A stretch of DNA of 64,000 bases from Nocardia wallacei (GTDB taxonomy: Bacteria; Actinomycetota; Actinomycetes; Mycobacteriales; Mycobacteriaceae). A model generated the notes under the pieces. That model made no database searches and was not told the origin of the DNA. It saw nothing but the letters and a program-made list of their open reading frames with translations. Below are positions 36,368 through 44,911 of this stretch, piece by piece. The stretch covers positions 1-64,000 of the forward strand of contig NZ_JARWQD010000125.1 in assembly GCF_029869545.1 (NCBI RefSeq). Direction: 5' to 3'. Positions within the stretch are counted from its first letter, which is position 1, and every line of letters begins with the position of its first letter. A program made the position numbers and the translations under genes.

Positions 36368-36670
36368 TCAGTCGCTGGACGGCAGTGCCTTGGCCTGCTT
36401 GATTTCCAGGGGAGTGTCATCGACGGCGAGGGTGCCGAGGCCGGGACGGGTGACGAGAAGCTCGGCTCCGGTCTCGTGGACGTATCGCTTGCCGAGGGCC
36501 GCGCCGCCGGCGAATCGCGGGTCGAGATCGGTTGCGGCGCCCTTCTTCTCGCCGATCGGCACCATCGGGGCGCCGCCGCAGCGCAGCTTGTCGAGGGCGT
36601 CGGTCGCCCTGATGACGATCACCTGGGTTTCGCAGACCTGGCTCTCGAGCCGGGCGCCACTGTTGATCAC
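36368..36670 (-). CDS. small hypothetical protein coupled to an acyl-CoA ligase
   Basis: A 100-residue protein that I cannot assign. It has two cysteines (C13 and C31), the latter in RCGGAPMVP, and a C-terminal half with ETGAELLVTRPGLGTL, which looks like compact beta structure. GTG at 36670 overlaps the ligase stop by GTGA, so it is made together with the ligase. A binding or regulatory role for the ligase is possible but not shown. No signal peptide or membrane segment. Confidence 0.65.
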   Translation of the reverse strand: MINSGARLESQVCETQVIVIRATDALDKLRCGGAPMVPIGEKKGAATDLDPRFAGGAALGKRYVHETGAELLVTRPGLGTLAVDDTPLEIKQAKALPSSD

Positions 36671-38184
36671 GATGCCTCCTCGATGGTTCGTTCGGTCGGG
36701 GTGAGTTCTTCGACGAGGCTGCGCCGCAGCACCTTCCCGGTCGGAGTGGTGGGCAGCCGGTCGCGGAACACGACGCGGTCCGGTGTGCGCGAGCCACGGA
36801 GACCGGCCCGGACGTAGTCGCGCAGTGCCTGCGCATCCGGGGTGCTGCCGGGTATCGGGACGACGACGGCAACGATGATCTGCCCCCACTGCGGGTCGGC
36901 GACACCGACCACGGCGGCCTCGCGGACGTGCGGGTGTTCGACGAGGACATCCTCGAGTTCGGCCGGGGCGATGTTCTCGCCACCCCGGATGATGGTGTCG
37001 TCGCTGCGGCCGCCGAGGAACAGGTAACCGTCCTCGTCGAGAGCGGCGAGATCCCTTGTGGGAAACCAGCCTTCGTCGTCGAGCGCGGAACCGGTGCCCG
37101 TGTAGACTCCCGACACCTGGGGGCCGCGGACGAACAGCTCGCCCGTGTCGCCGGGCGCGGCCACCGCGCCGTTCTCGCCGCGGATCTGCAGTTCGACGCC
37201 CGGGACCGCCCGGCCGACCGAGCCCAGCCGTTTCGCGACGGCCGGATCCTCGGACCGGTACGCGTCTCGGTGATCGGCGGGGGTGAGCACGGCGATGGTC
37301 GAGCTGGTTTCGGTGAGCCCGTAGGCGTTGACCAATCCGACATCGGGGAGCAGCTCCAGGGTTCTGCGCACGAGCGGTAGCGGCGCCTTCGATCCGCCGT
37401 AGGCGAGGGTGCGCAGGGTCGGCAGCGCCGTCGGGGTCGCCTCCAGCGCGGTGACGATCCGGTCGAGCATGGTGGGCACGACGGTGGCGTTGGTGATCTT
37501 CTCGTCGTTCACCAGATCGATCCAGTGCCGCGGATCGAACTGCCTGAGATACACCATCTTTCGGCCCGCGTACAGATTGGACAGGGCCGCGCCGACGCCC
37601 GCGACGTGATACGGCGGCACGCAGATCAGCGCGGCGTCACCGGGCTCGGCCGAGGCGAAGTCGACGGTGCCCATGACGTAGCTCGTCAGGTTGGCATGGG
37701 TCAGCTCGACAGCCTTCGGACGCGAGGTCGTCCCCGAGGTGAACAGCACGACCGCGACGTCCCCGGGCGCGGCCTCGGCGTCCTCGGCTTCCGCCCCCGC
37801 GGACCGGGTGCTGGCGAGGAACAACTCCGAGTCGATGACGTGTTTGCCCGTATCCCTGATCGCTCCGGCGTATTCGGCGTCGGCCACCACCAGCGGGGCG
37901 GGTAGTCGAGCGATCAGCTCGCGCAGGGCATCCGCGCTCAGGCGGTAGTTCAGCGGAGTGAAGGCCCGCCCTGCGCGCGCGGAACCGAACAGCAACAGCG
38001 GCACCATGATTCCACCGGTGCCGACGTACGCGACATGATCGATTCCCGAGGAACCGAGCAATCCGGCCGCGCGCCGGGTCATGGCCCCCAGGGCCGCGGT
38101 CGTGACCCGGACACTGCCGGAGACGACCGCGGTCCGATCGGGATCGCTCGACTCGACCATGTCGAGCAACAGCGAAATGCTCAA
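36667..38184 (-). CDS. AMP-binding acyl-CoA ligase
   Basis: An ANL-superfamily ligase of about 505 residues. The P-loop is FTSGTTSRPKAVELTH, with serine-arginine in place of the usual glycine-x. YGLTETSS (A5 motif), GRSDDTIIRGGENI (hinge) and the catalytic lysine in TPTGKVLRR follow. The start is uncertain: TTG at 38184 is the first start close to the preceding stop at 38189, and ATG at 38160 is an alternative. It is the middle gene of the operon amidohydrolase, ligase, small protein, controlled from operator site 7. Confidence 0.87.
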   Translation of the reverse strand: MSISLLLDMVESSDPDRTAVVSGSVRVTTAALGAMTRRAAGLLGSSGIDHVAYVGTGGIMVPLLLFGSARAGRAFTPLNYRLSADALRELIARLPAPLVVADAEYAGAIRDTGKHVIDSELFLASTRSAGAEAEDAEAAPGDVAVVLFTSGTTSRPKAVELTHANLTSYVMGTVDFASAEPGDAALICVPPYHVAGVGAALSNLYAGRKMVYLRQFDPRHWIDLVNDEKITNATVVPTMLDRIVTALEATPTALPTLRTLAYGGSKAPLPLVRRTLELLPDVGLVNAYGLTETSSTIAVLTPADHRDAYRSEDPAVAKRLGSVGRAVPGVELQIRGENGAVAAPGDTGELFVRGPQVSGVYTGTGSALDDEGWFPTRDLAALDEDGYLFLGGRSDDTIIRGGENIAPAELEDVLVEHPHVREAAVVGVADPQWGQIIVAVVVPIPGSTPDAQALRDYVRAGLRGSRTPDRVVFRDRLPTTPTGKVLRRSLVEELTPTERTIEEAS

Positions 38185-38188
38185 TTCC

Positions 38189-39490
38189 TCAGCTTCCGGT
38201 GTTCTGGGCGGTGGCCGCCTTGATCTGGGCCTGGAACTGCCGCAGCTTGTCCTCCGCGGAGGTGGACCGGTGGCTGCGCGCCTGGACGGTGACGTCGTGG
38301 CCCGCGGCCGCGGCGCGCAGCGCCCCGACGGTGGCCTTCTCGCGTGGCACATGCGCGAAGGGGTCGAAGGAGTACCAGCGCATCGCGTTCAGGTGCGTCA
38401 TCTTGTCGATCTCGTCGTCGGGCACCTGCTCGCGTTGCAGCACGTCGTGCAGTGTCTCCGGCGCGTCCGGCCACATCGAGTCGCTGTGCGGGTAGTCGGC
38501 CTCCCACGAGATGTTGTCGACGCCGATCTCGTTGCGCAGCCGGACGCCGATCGGATCGCTGATGAAACAGGTCAGGAAGTGCTCCCGGAAGACCTCCGAC
38601 GGCAGCTTGCCGCCGAAGTCCTGCAGGGTCCATGCCGAATGCATCTCGAACGTGCGATCCACGCGCTCCAGGAAGTACGGAATCCAGCCCGTGCCGCCCT
38701 CGGACAGTGCGATCTTCAGGTCGGGGTAGTCCTTGATCGGGCGCGACCACAGCAGGTCGGCGGCGGCCTGCACGATATTCATCGGTTGCAGGGTGATCAT
38801 CACGTCCGGCGGCGAGTCGACCGCGGGAATCGACAGCCGTCCGGAGGATCCGATGTGGACGCTGCACACCGTGTCGGTGTCGACCAGCGCCTGCCACAGC
38901 GGATTCCAGTAGGGGTCATGGAAACTGGGGTAGCCCAGGGCCGCGGGATTCTCCGAGAACGTCAGCGAGTGCACGCCCTTCTCCGCGCAGCGGCGCACCT
39001 CGGCGGCCGAGGCTTCGGCGTCCCAGATCACCGGCAGCGCCATCGGAATGAAGCGCCCGGGGTAGGCGCCGCACCACTCATCGATATGCCAGTCGTTGTA
39101 GGCCCGGACCAAGGCCGCGGAGAACTCGGGATCCTCGGTGGCGAACAGGCTGGCGGCGAAGCCGGGGAACGACGGGAAATTCATCGACGCCAGAATGCCC
39201 CCGGCGTTCATGTCCTTGACGCGCTCGTCGACGTCGTAGCAGCCGGGCCGGATCTCGTCCAGCCCTTCGGGTTCGAGGCCGTACTCGTTCTTCGGCCGTC
39301 CCGCGACGGCGTTGAGCGCGACGTTGGGAACCACCTTCTCCCGGAACTTCCACACGTCGGCGCCGTCGTCGGTGTGTACCAGCCGCGGCGCGTCGTCGGC
39401 GTACTTCTTCGGTAGTCGGTTCTTGAACATGTCCGGCGGTTCGATGATGTGGTCATCGACGCTGATCAGGATCATGTCGTTCATATCCAC
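38189..39490 (-). CDS. amidohydrolase family protein
   Basis: A 433-residue amidohydrolase-2 protein, the longest of the four in the island. The N-terminal motif is SVDDHIIEPP, mid-barrel VHIGSSGR supplies a histidine, and the late segment WEADYPHSDSMWP keeps D and H but replaces the FGSDWPH form of the paralogues. A lysine/glutamine-rich C-terminal tail (about residues 400-433) is extra. GTG at 39490 lies 8 bp from AGGAG; ATG at 39484 is an alternative. It heads a three-gene operon with a ligase and a small protein. Confidence 0.88.
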   Translation of the reverse strand: MDMNDMILISVDDHIIEPPDMFKNRLPKKYADDAPRLVHTDDGADVWKFREKVVPNVALNAVAGRPKNEYGLEPEGLDEIRPGCYDVDERVKDMNAGGILASMNFPSFPGFAASLFATEDPEFSAALVRAYNDWHIDEWCGAYPGRFIPMALPVIWDAEASAAEVRRCAEKGVHSLTFSENPAALGYPSFHDPYWNPLWQALVDTDTVCSVHIGSSGRLSIPAVDSPPDVMITLQPMNIVQAAADLLWSRPIKDYPDLKIALSEGGTGWIPYFLERVDRTFEMHSAWTLQDFGGKLPSEVFREHFLTCFISDPIGVRLRNEIGVDNISWEADYPHSDSMWPDAPETLHDVLQREQVPDDEIDKMTHLNAMRWYSFDPFAHVPREKATVGALRAAAAGHDVTVQARSHRSTSAEDKLRQFQAQIKAATAQNTGS

Positions 39491-39514
39491 GACCGCGCTC
39501 CTTTGGAGAGAGAT

Positions 39515-39535
39515 ATACAGTATGCCTTACAATAT
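39515..39535. promoter_or_regulatory. island operator, site 7
   Basis: ATACAGTAT and TTACAATAT separated by GCC repeat the 12-bp-period pattern. The spacer GCC and the first unit match site 9 at 44827-44847. The site sits 25 bp upstream of the amidohydrolase gene that starts at 39490 and 12 bp beyond the stop of the CoA-transferase gene. Confidence 0.68.
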
Positions 39536-39546
39536 AGGTGATGGCG

Positions 39547-40767
39547 TCAGAGGACGGCGCCCGCGTCCTTGGCGGCGACGATGTCGTCCCACTCCAGGCC
39601 CAGTTCGAGCAGGATGGTCTCGGTGTGTTCGCCGTGCTCCGGTGCGCGGCTCGGCGCGGCCGGGGTCTCGTCGAATTGCACAGGGGCGCTGACCGTCCGG
39701 TAGGTTTTGCCGCGATCGTCGGTCAGCGACATCAGATAACCGTTGGCGGCCACCTGCGGGTCGGCGAGGACCTCCTGCGGGCTGGCCAGGGTGGACCAGA
39801 CGGCGGGTTCGTCGGCGAGGACCTTCTGCCACTCGGCCAGATCGCGCTCGGCGAAGGTCCTGCGCAGTTCGGCCGTGGCGGCCTCGGCGTTGGCGACCAG
39901 ATTCGCCAGCGGGACGAACCGCTCGTCGGTGGCGAGGTCGCCGCGGCCGATGCGTTCGCAGAAGCCCTGCCAGAACCGGTCGGTCTGCAACAGCATCAGC
40001 TGCACCCAGCGTCCGTCCCGGGTCTTGTAGCGGTTGACCGCCGGATTGAGCGCGGTACCCGCGCTACCGGCGGGAATACGGTCGATGCCGTAGTAGTCGG
40101 CGGCCGCGATATCGGGCGCGACGGCCCACATGCCCTGGGCCAGCAGCGAACTGTCGACCAGCGCGGCGTGCCCGGTGCGCTCGCGGTGAAACAGCGCCGT
40201 CGCGATGCCCCCGGCCAGCGTGATCCCGCCCTGCAGGTCGCCGAACGCGGGAGTCTGCGTCACGGGGAACTCGACGTCCGGCGGGGTCAGGGCGTAGGCG
40301 ACACCGGCCCGGGCCAGGTAGCTCGCGGCGTCGAACCCGCCGCGGTCGCGTTCGGGCCCCCGGCTGCCGTGGCCGCTGCCGCGGGCGATGATCACATTCG
40401 GGTTGAACTCCCGGATCCGCTCGACCGTCAGCCCGGCTCGTTCGAGGGGCGCCGGTAACCAGTTGGTCAGGAACACATCCGCGTTCGCGATCAACTTGCC
40501 GATGATCTCGCGCCCGCGCTCGGACTTGATATCCACGCCGATGCTGCGCTTGCCGTGGTTGCCGAGTTCCATCATGAAGTTGGCCCGCACCGGTGACTGT
40601 GCCGGATCCAGGCCGCCGACCACCAGGTAGCGACACGGATCGCCGCCCTGGGTGTCCTCGACCTTGACGACGTCCGCGCCCCAATCCGCCAGTGCGGCAC
40701 CGGCGCACGGCACGTACGTCCAGGACGCCAGTTCGACTACCCGGACGCCATTGAGCAAACCCGACAT
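39547..40767 (-). CDS. CaiB/BaiF-family (class III) CoA-transferase
   Basis: A 406-residue family III CoA-transferase. It shows LADWGADVVKVEDTQGGDP, HGKRSIGVDIKSERG, and TPAFGDLQGGITLAGG, whose aspartate is the likely catalytic residue that forms the anhydride with the acyl group. The C-terminal part includes SRAPEHGEHTETILLELG, typical of the family. It is transcribed alone, divergently from the aldehyde dehydrogenase operon, with operator site 8 in between. It would move CoA between a pathway intermediate and another acid. Confidence 0.91.
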   Translation of the reverse strand: MSGLLNGVRVVELASWTYVPCAGAALADWGADVVKVEDTQGGDPCRYLVVGGLDPAQSPVRANFMMELGNHGKRSIGVDIKSERGREIIGKLIANADVFLTNWLPAPLERAGLTVERIREFNPNVIIARGSGHGSRGPERDRGGFDAASYLARAGVAYALTPPDVEFPVTQTPAFGDLQGGITLAGGIATALFHRERTGHAALVDSSLLAQGMWAVAPDIAAADYYGIDRIPAGSAGTALNPAVNRYKTRDGRWVQLMLLQTDRFWQGFCERIGRGDLATDERFVPLANLVANAEAATAELRRTFAERDLAEWQKVLADEPAVWSTLASPQEVLADPQVAANGYLMSLTDDRGKTYRTVSAPVQFDETPAAPSRAPEHGEHTETILLELGLEWDDIVAAKDAGAVL

Positions 40768-40810
40768 AGGTGCTCCCTTTCCTGCGATCGCTCACCCATC
40801 TTGAAGTACT

Positions 40811-40831
40811 ATACGGTAATGGTTACAGTTA
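40811..40831. promoter_or_regulatory. island operator, site 8
   Basis: ATACGGTAA and TTACAGTTA separated by TGG show the 12-bp period. The two units are also mutual inverted repeats over most positions. The site lies in the 101-bp divergent promoter between the CoA-transferase (40767, minus) and the aldehyde dehydrogenase (40869, plus). Confidence 0.65.
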
Positions 40832-40868
40832 GTCATCCAGGAAGTTCTCCGGACGAGCAGGAGTAGCT

Positions 40869-42410
40869 GTGAGCGAATTGGTCGGCGAAATGTCGGCTCC
40901 CAGTGTGGAATTGGGCCGCCGGGCTGCCGAGCGAGCGGAATTCCGGATGCTGATCGGCGGAGAGCTGGTCGCGGCGGCCTCCGGTGCCGGATTCGACAAT
41001 CTCGGTCCTGCGACCGGGGCGGTACTCGGCAGCACGGCCGCGGCGGGCCCGGAAGATATGCTGCGGGCGATCGCGGCGGCGCGGCGGGCGTTCGACGACA
41101 GCGATTGGTCGACGAACCGCGTGCTGCGACAGCGTTGCCTGGCGCAGCTGCAGCAGGCCCTCGAAGCCGAAAAGCACGAGCTCGGGGAGGAACTCGTCGC
41201 GGAGGCCGGGTGCCCGGCGATGACGCTGCGCAACGCGCAACTGGACTGGCCGCTGACCGAGTCGCTGCGCTATCCGTCCCGGCTGATCGACGAATTCGAC
41301 TGGGAGCGGGTACTTCCGGCGGGTGCCCTGTTCGGTGAGCGCAATGTGCGCACCGTGCTGCAGGAGCCGGTGGGTGTGGTCGCGGCGATCTGCCCGTCGA
41401 ACTTTCCGCTCGAGGTCGTGCTCAACAAACTGGGTCCGGCGCTGGCGGCGGGAAATACGGTGGTGCTCAAGCCGGATCCGAATACCCCGTGGAATGCCAC
41501 GCGGCTCGGGCGCATGATCGCAGAGCACACCGACATTCCGCCGGGTGTCGTGAATGTCGTTCCCACGCCGTCGAACGAGGTCGCCGGACTGCTGGCGACC
41601 GATTCGCGGGTGGACATGATCTCCTTCACCGGGTCGACCGCGGTCGGGCGCACGTTGATGCGGCTGGGCGCCGACACGATGAAGCGGACATTCCTCGAAC
41701 TCGGGGGGAAATCGGCGCTGATCGTCCTGGAGGATGCCGACCCGGCGGCCGCCTTGCGCAGCGCGGTCAGTGTATGTGTCCATGCGGGCCAGGCATGCGC
41801 TGCCACCAGCCGGATGCTGGTGCACCGCTCACGATTCGACGAGATGGTCGCGAGCGTGGCGGCGGCGTTCGACGCGGTGCCGGTGGGCGATCCGGCACTG
41901 CCGGGCACCCTGGTGGGGCCGGTGATCAGCGCCGCCCAGCGGGAGCGGGTGCTCGATGCGTGCCGACGGGCGACCGCGGCCGGTGCGCGCCCGGTCAACG
42001 GCGGCGGTGCGGTACCGGTTCTGCCACCCGAACTGGCCGGTGGCCACTACGTCCAGCCGACGGTGTTCGTCTGCGACGATCCGAGCCTGCCGATCGCCCA
42101 GGAGGAGATCTTCGGCCCGGTCCTGGTGATGATCCCGTTCTCCGACGACGAGGAGGCCGTGCGCATCGCCAACGACAGCGCCTACGGGCTGGCGGGCGCG
42201 GTGCTGTCGGCGTCGACGGACCGGGGCATGGGGATCGCGCGCCGCATCCGGACCGGGACCGTGGGTGTCAACGGCGGCATGTTCTACGGCGCCGACGCTC
42301 CGTTCGGCGGCTACAAGAACAGCGGTGTCGGCCGCCAGTGCGGTCTGGAAGGTTTCCGGCAGTACCTGGAGACCAAAACCATCGGCTGCCGAATTCCACG
42401 GCAGCACTGA
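40869..42410 (+). CDS. aldehyde dehydrogenase
   Basis: A 513-residue NAD(P)-dependent aldehyde dehydrogenase. CPSNFP (175-180) replaces the usual PWNFP, FTGSTAVG (253-260) is the nucleotide loop, E277 in LELGGK is the general base and C310 in HAGQACAAT is the nucleophile. GTG at 40869 has CAGGAG upstream. It is followed by a mycofactocin-type SDR, a rubredoxin and a flavin reductase, so the operon could oxidise an alcohol via aldehyde to acid and handle the electrons of a monooxygenase. Confidence 0.92.
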   Translation: MSELVGEMSAPSVELGRRAAERAEFRMLIGGELVAAASGAGFDNLGPATGAVLGSTAAAGPEDMLRAIAAARRAFDDSDWSTNRVLRQRCLAQLQQALEAEKHELGEELVAEAGCPAMTLRNAQLDWPLTESLRYPSRLIDEFDWERVLPAGALFGERNVRTVLQEPVGVVAAICPSNFPLEVVLNKLGPALAAGNTVVLKPDPNTPWNATRLGRMIAEHTDIPPGVVNVVPTPSNEVAGLLATDSRVDMISFTGSTAVGRTLMRLGADTMKRTFLELGGKSALIVLEDADPAAALRSAVSVCVHAGQACAATSRMLVHRSRFDEMVASVAAAFDAVPVGDPALPGTLVGPVISAAQRERVLDACRRATAAGARPVNGGGAVPVLPPELAGGHYVQPTVFVCDDPSLPIAQEEIFGPVLVMIPFSDDEEAVRIANDSAYGLAGAVLSASTDRGMGIARRIRTGTVGVNGGMFYGADAPFGGYKNSGVGRQCGLEGFRQYLETKTIGCRIPRQH

Positions 42411-42480
42411 ACAATTCGCGGCACGTCCGCCTCTCGGGGAACGACGGGCCTACCACTGAACGACGGAAAGGGTTCCACCC

Positions 42481-43329
42481 GTGGGGAAATTGGACAACAA
42501 GGTCGCGGTGATCTCGGGCGCCGCGCGCGGGCAGGGACGGTCGCACGCGGTCAATCTCGCGGCCGAGGGCGCGAGCATCATCGCCTTGGATATCTGCGCC
42601 GACCTGGAAGGCAACACCTATCCGCTGGCCCGTCCGGAGGATCTCGAGGAGACGGCACGGCTGGTCGAGAAGGAAGGCGTCCGTGCCCATCCGGCGGTCG
42701 TGGACGTGCGGGAGCGCGGCGCGGTCTGGAGCGCGATCGCGGCAGGTGTCGAGGCGCTCGGTGGGCTGGATATCGTGGTCGCGAATGCCGGGATCGCCCC
42801 GATGGGGAAGGGGCAGACCCTGCGGTCGTGGTCGGACACCATCGATACCGACCTGGTCGGAGTGTTCAACGTCGTCCAGGCCAGCCTGCCGCATCTGAGC
42901 GCGGGAGCCTCCATCATCGCGACCGGCTCGCTGGCCGCCCAGCTCGGCAGTTCCACCAAGCAGGGCCCGGGCGGCTCCGCGTACAGCCTCGCGAAACAGA
43001 TTGTCGCGCACTACGTCAACGACCTGTCGATCCAGCTCGCGAAGCAGTCGATCCGGATCAACGCGGTGCACCCGACCAACGTGAACACCGACATGCTGCA
43101 CAACGAGGGCATGTACAGGGTATTCCGCCCCGACAAGGAATCGCCGACCCGGGAGGAGGCCGAGGTGGCGTTCCCGGCGATGCAGGCCATGCCCGTCCCG
43201 TATATCGAACCGCAGGACGTCTCCGATCTCGTTGTCTTCCTTGCCGGTGACGAGTCGCGCTACATCACCGGCAGCCAATTACGAGTGGACGCGGGCGGTT
43301 TCGTCAAGGCCGTGCCGTGGGGGAAGTGA
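42481..43329 (+). CDS. mycofactocin-coupled SDR-family oxidoreductase
   Basis: A 282-residue short-chain dehydrogenase of the mycofactocin-coupled (carveol-dehydrogenase-like) subfamily: [13 protein letters not shown] nucleotide site, the insertion ARPEDLEETARLVE, ANAGI, and the catalytic AYSLAK after an expanded loop. These enzymes hold their nicotinamide cofactor and pass electrons to mycofactocin. GTG at 42481. It lies 3 bp upstream of the rubredoxin gene, which makes a functional link between alcohol oxidation and the electron-transfer pair plausible. It is a distant paralogue of the SDR at 5277-6098. Confidence 0.88.
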   Translation: MGKLDNKVAVISGAARGQGRSHAVNLAAEGASIIALDICADLEGNTYPLARPEDLEETARLVEKEGVRAHPAVVDVRERGAVWSAIAAGVEALGGLDIVVANAGIAPMGKGQTLRSWSDTIDTDLVGVFNVVQASLPHLSAGASIIATGSLAAQLGSSTKQGPGGSAYSLAKQIVAHYVNDLSIQLAKQSIRINAVHPTNVNTDMLHNEGMYRVFRPDKESPTREEAEVAFPAMQAMPVPYIEPQDVSDLVVFLAGDESRYITGSQLRVDAGGFVKAVPWGK

Positions 43330-43332
43330 GCG

Positions 43333-43524
43333 ATGAACGAGACCACGACCGCGTACAAGCTGTTTCGCTGCGTGATCTGCGGATTCGAATACGACGAGAA
43401 AAAGGGGTGGCCCGAGGACGGCATCGAGCCCGGCACCCGGTGGGACGATATTCCCGACGACTGGACCTGCCCGGACTGCGGCGCCGAGAAGTCCGATTTC
43501 GAGATGGTGGAGGTGCCGCGGTGA
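43333..43524 (+). CDS. rubredoxin
   Basis: A 63-residue one-iron electron carrier. The four cysteine ligands are C13 and C16 (CVICG) and C46 and C49 (CPDCG), with the usual spacing and the aromatic/proline-rich middle ([16 protein letters not shown]). It transfers single electrons from a flavoprotein reductase to an oxygenase. The gene is followed by its probable reductase with a GTGA overlap. No alkane hydroxylase is present in the window, so its partner may be one of the P450s or the Rieske oxygenase. Confidence 0.93.
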   Translation: MNETTTAYKLFRCVICGFEYDEKKGWPEDGIEPGTRWDDIPDDWTCPDCGAEKSDFEMVEVPR

Positions 43525-44801
43525 CGGTCGCGCCCGACGGTCGCGTCGTGATCGTGGGCACCGGAATCGCCGGAGCCACCGCCGCGGAAACGTTGCGCAA
43601 GAACGGTTTCGCGGGATCGATCGTCATGGCCGGGGACGATCCGTCGTCGCCGTATCGGCGTCCGATGGTGTCGAAGGAACTACTGTCCGGTGCTGCCGGT
43701 GCCGACAAGGCGCTCCTGCGGCCGGTGGAGTTCTGGGCGGGTAAGGACATCGATCTTCGTGCCGGGACGTCCGTGCGTGCCGTCGATGCGGCTGATGCCC
43801 GGGTGGAATTCGACGACGGGAACGAGCTGTCGTTCGACGCGCTGATCCTGGCGACCGGCGGTCGGCCGCGCCGCCTGAGTCCGCTGCTCGACGACGGGCA
43901 CTGTCTGCGCCATATGCACGACGTCGGCCCGCTGCGCGCCGTGCTGGAAGCGGCGGCGTCCGGTGGTGACGTGCCCTCGCTGGTGATCATCGGCGGGGGA
44001 CTGGTGGGCATGGAGGTGGCGGCGTCGGCGCGGGGCCTCGGCGCCGACGTCACGGTCCTCGAGGCGAGCGGGCGCATTCTCGAACGTGTACTGCCCGAAC
44101 CGATCTCCGCGGCATGTGATCGGATGCACCGCGAACGCGGAGTGGTGGTGCAGACCGGGGTGCGGCTGGCCGAGGTGACCGATTCGCACGGCCGGACCCG
44201 GCTGACCGCCGCCGACGGGCGGGTGTGGATCGCCGATGCCGTGGTCGTCGCGGTGGGTATGACGCCCAACGACGAACTGGGCGAGCGGGCGGGCCTGGCG
44301 GTCGCCGACGGTATCGTCGTCGACGAGCGCTGTGCCACCTCGGCCCCCGGCATCTATGCCGCGGGCGATGTCGCGCGCTTCCCGAACCGGATCCTCGGCG
44401 GCACGCAGCGCGTCGAGCACTGGAGTCACGCCCAGGCACACGGCGCCGCGGCCGCGCGCGGTGTGCTCGGCGGGTCCGAGCCCTACGAAGAGGTGCCTTG
44501 GTGCTGGACCACGCAATTCGGCCGGACCCTGCAGATCTCGGGCTGGCCGGGGCGCGGGACCGAGCTGATGGTGTACGGAGACATCGACGGTGATTTCCTC
44601 GCTCTGAGTCTCGACGCCGATCGCCTCGTGGGCGTCATCGGTGCGGGTCGGCCGCGCGATGTCCGGGCGGCCCGGTCGCTGATCAAGGACGGGCCGTTCC
44701 TGCCGCGGGAACTGCTCGCCGGTGACGGCATCGATCTCGTCGAAATGAGCACCGCGCCAGAACGATTCGGTGCGTCGTCGGTGGCGGCCGCACCGGAATG
44801 A
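43521..44801 (+). CDS. FAD-dependent NAD(P)H:rubredoxin/ferredoxin oxidoreductase
   Basis: A 426-residue flavoprotein with two Rossmann motifs, [12 protein letters not shown] near the N-terminus for FAD and [14 protein letters not shown] in the middle for NAD(P)H, the GIYAAGDVA segment that closes the FAD site, and a C-terminal domain of the rubredoxin/ferredoxin reductase (BphA4-like) type. GTG at 43521 overlaps the rubredoxin stop by 4 bp, strong evidence for a functional pair. It would transfer electrons from NAD(P)H to the rubredoxin. Confidence 0.9.
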   Translation: MTVAPDGRVVIVGTGIAGATAAETLRKNGFAGSIVMAGDDPSSPYRRPMVSKELLSGAAGADKALLRPVEFWAGKDIDLRAGTSVRAVDAADARVEFDDGNELSFDALILATGGRPRRLSPLLDDGHCLRHMHDVGPLRAVLEAAASGGDVPSLVIIGGGLVGMEVAASARGLGADVTVLEASGRILERVLPEPISAACDRMHRERGVVVQTGVRLAEVTDSHGRTRLTAADGRVWIADAVVVAVGMTPNDELGERAGLAVADGIVVDERCATSAPGIYAAGDVARFPNRILGGTQRVEHWSHAQAHGAAAARGVLGGSEPYEEVPWCWTTQFGRTLQISGWPGRGTELMVYGDIDGDFLALSLDADRLVGVIGAGRPRDVRAARSLIKDGPFLPRELLAGDGIDLVEMSTAPERFGASSVAAAPE

Positions 44802-44826
44802 CACTCGCGAACGTCGCTGGCAGATA

Positions 44827-44847
44827 ATACTGTATGCCATACTGTAT
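44827..44847. promoter_or_regulatory. island operator, site 9 (two identical 9-mers)
   Basis: ATACTGTAT occurs twice in direct repeat, separated by GCC (12-bp period). The inner part GTAT-GCC-ATAC is itself an inverted repeat, so the 21-bp site is nearly fully symmetrical. It is the clearest two-unit copy in the window and lies 65 bp upstream of the thiolase gene. Confidence 0.75.
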
Positions 44848-44911
44848 GTTGTAAAGTCGCATGAGGAAGCTGCGCCCGGGGCGTGGCTGGACAGCTCAGA
44901 GGTTGAGAACT

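Noticed and set aside
44827..44847. Direct repeat ATACTGTAT as a target-site duplication of a mobile element
   Set aside because: There is only a GCC between the copies, no element, and the same repeat type recurs at other promoters.
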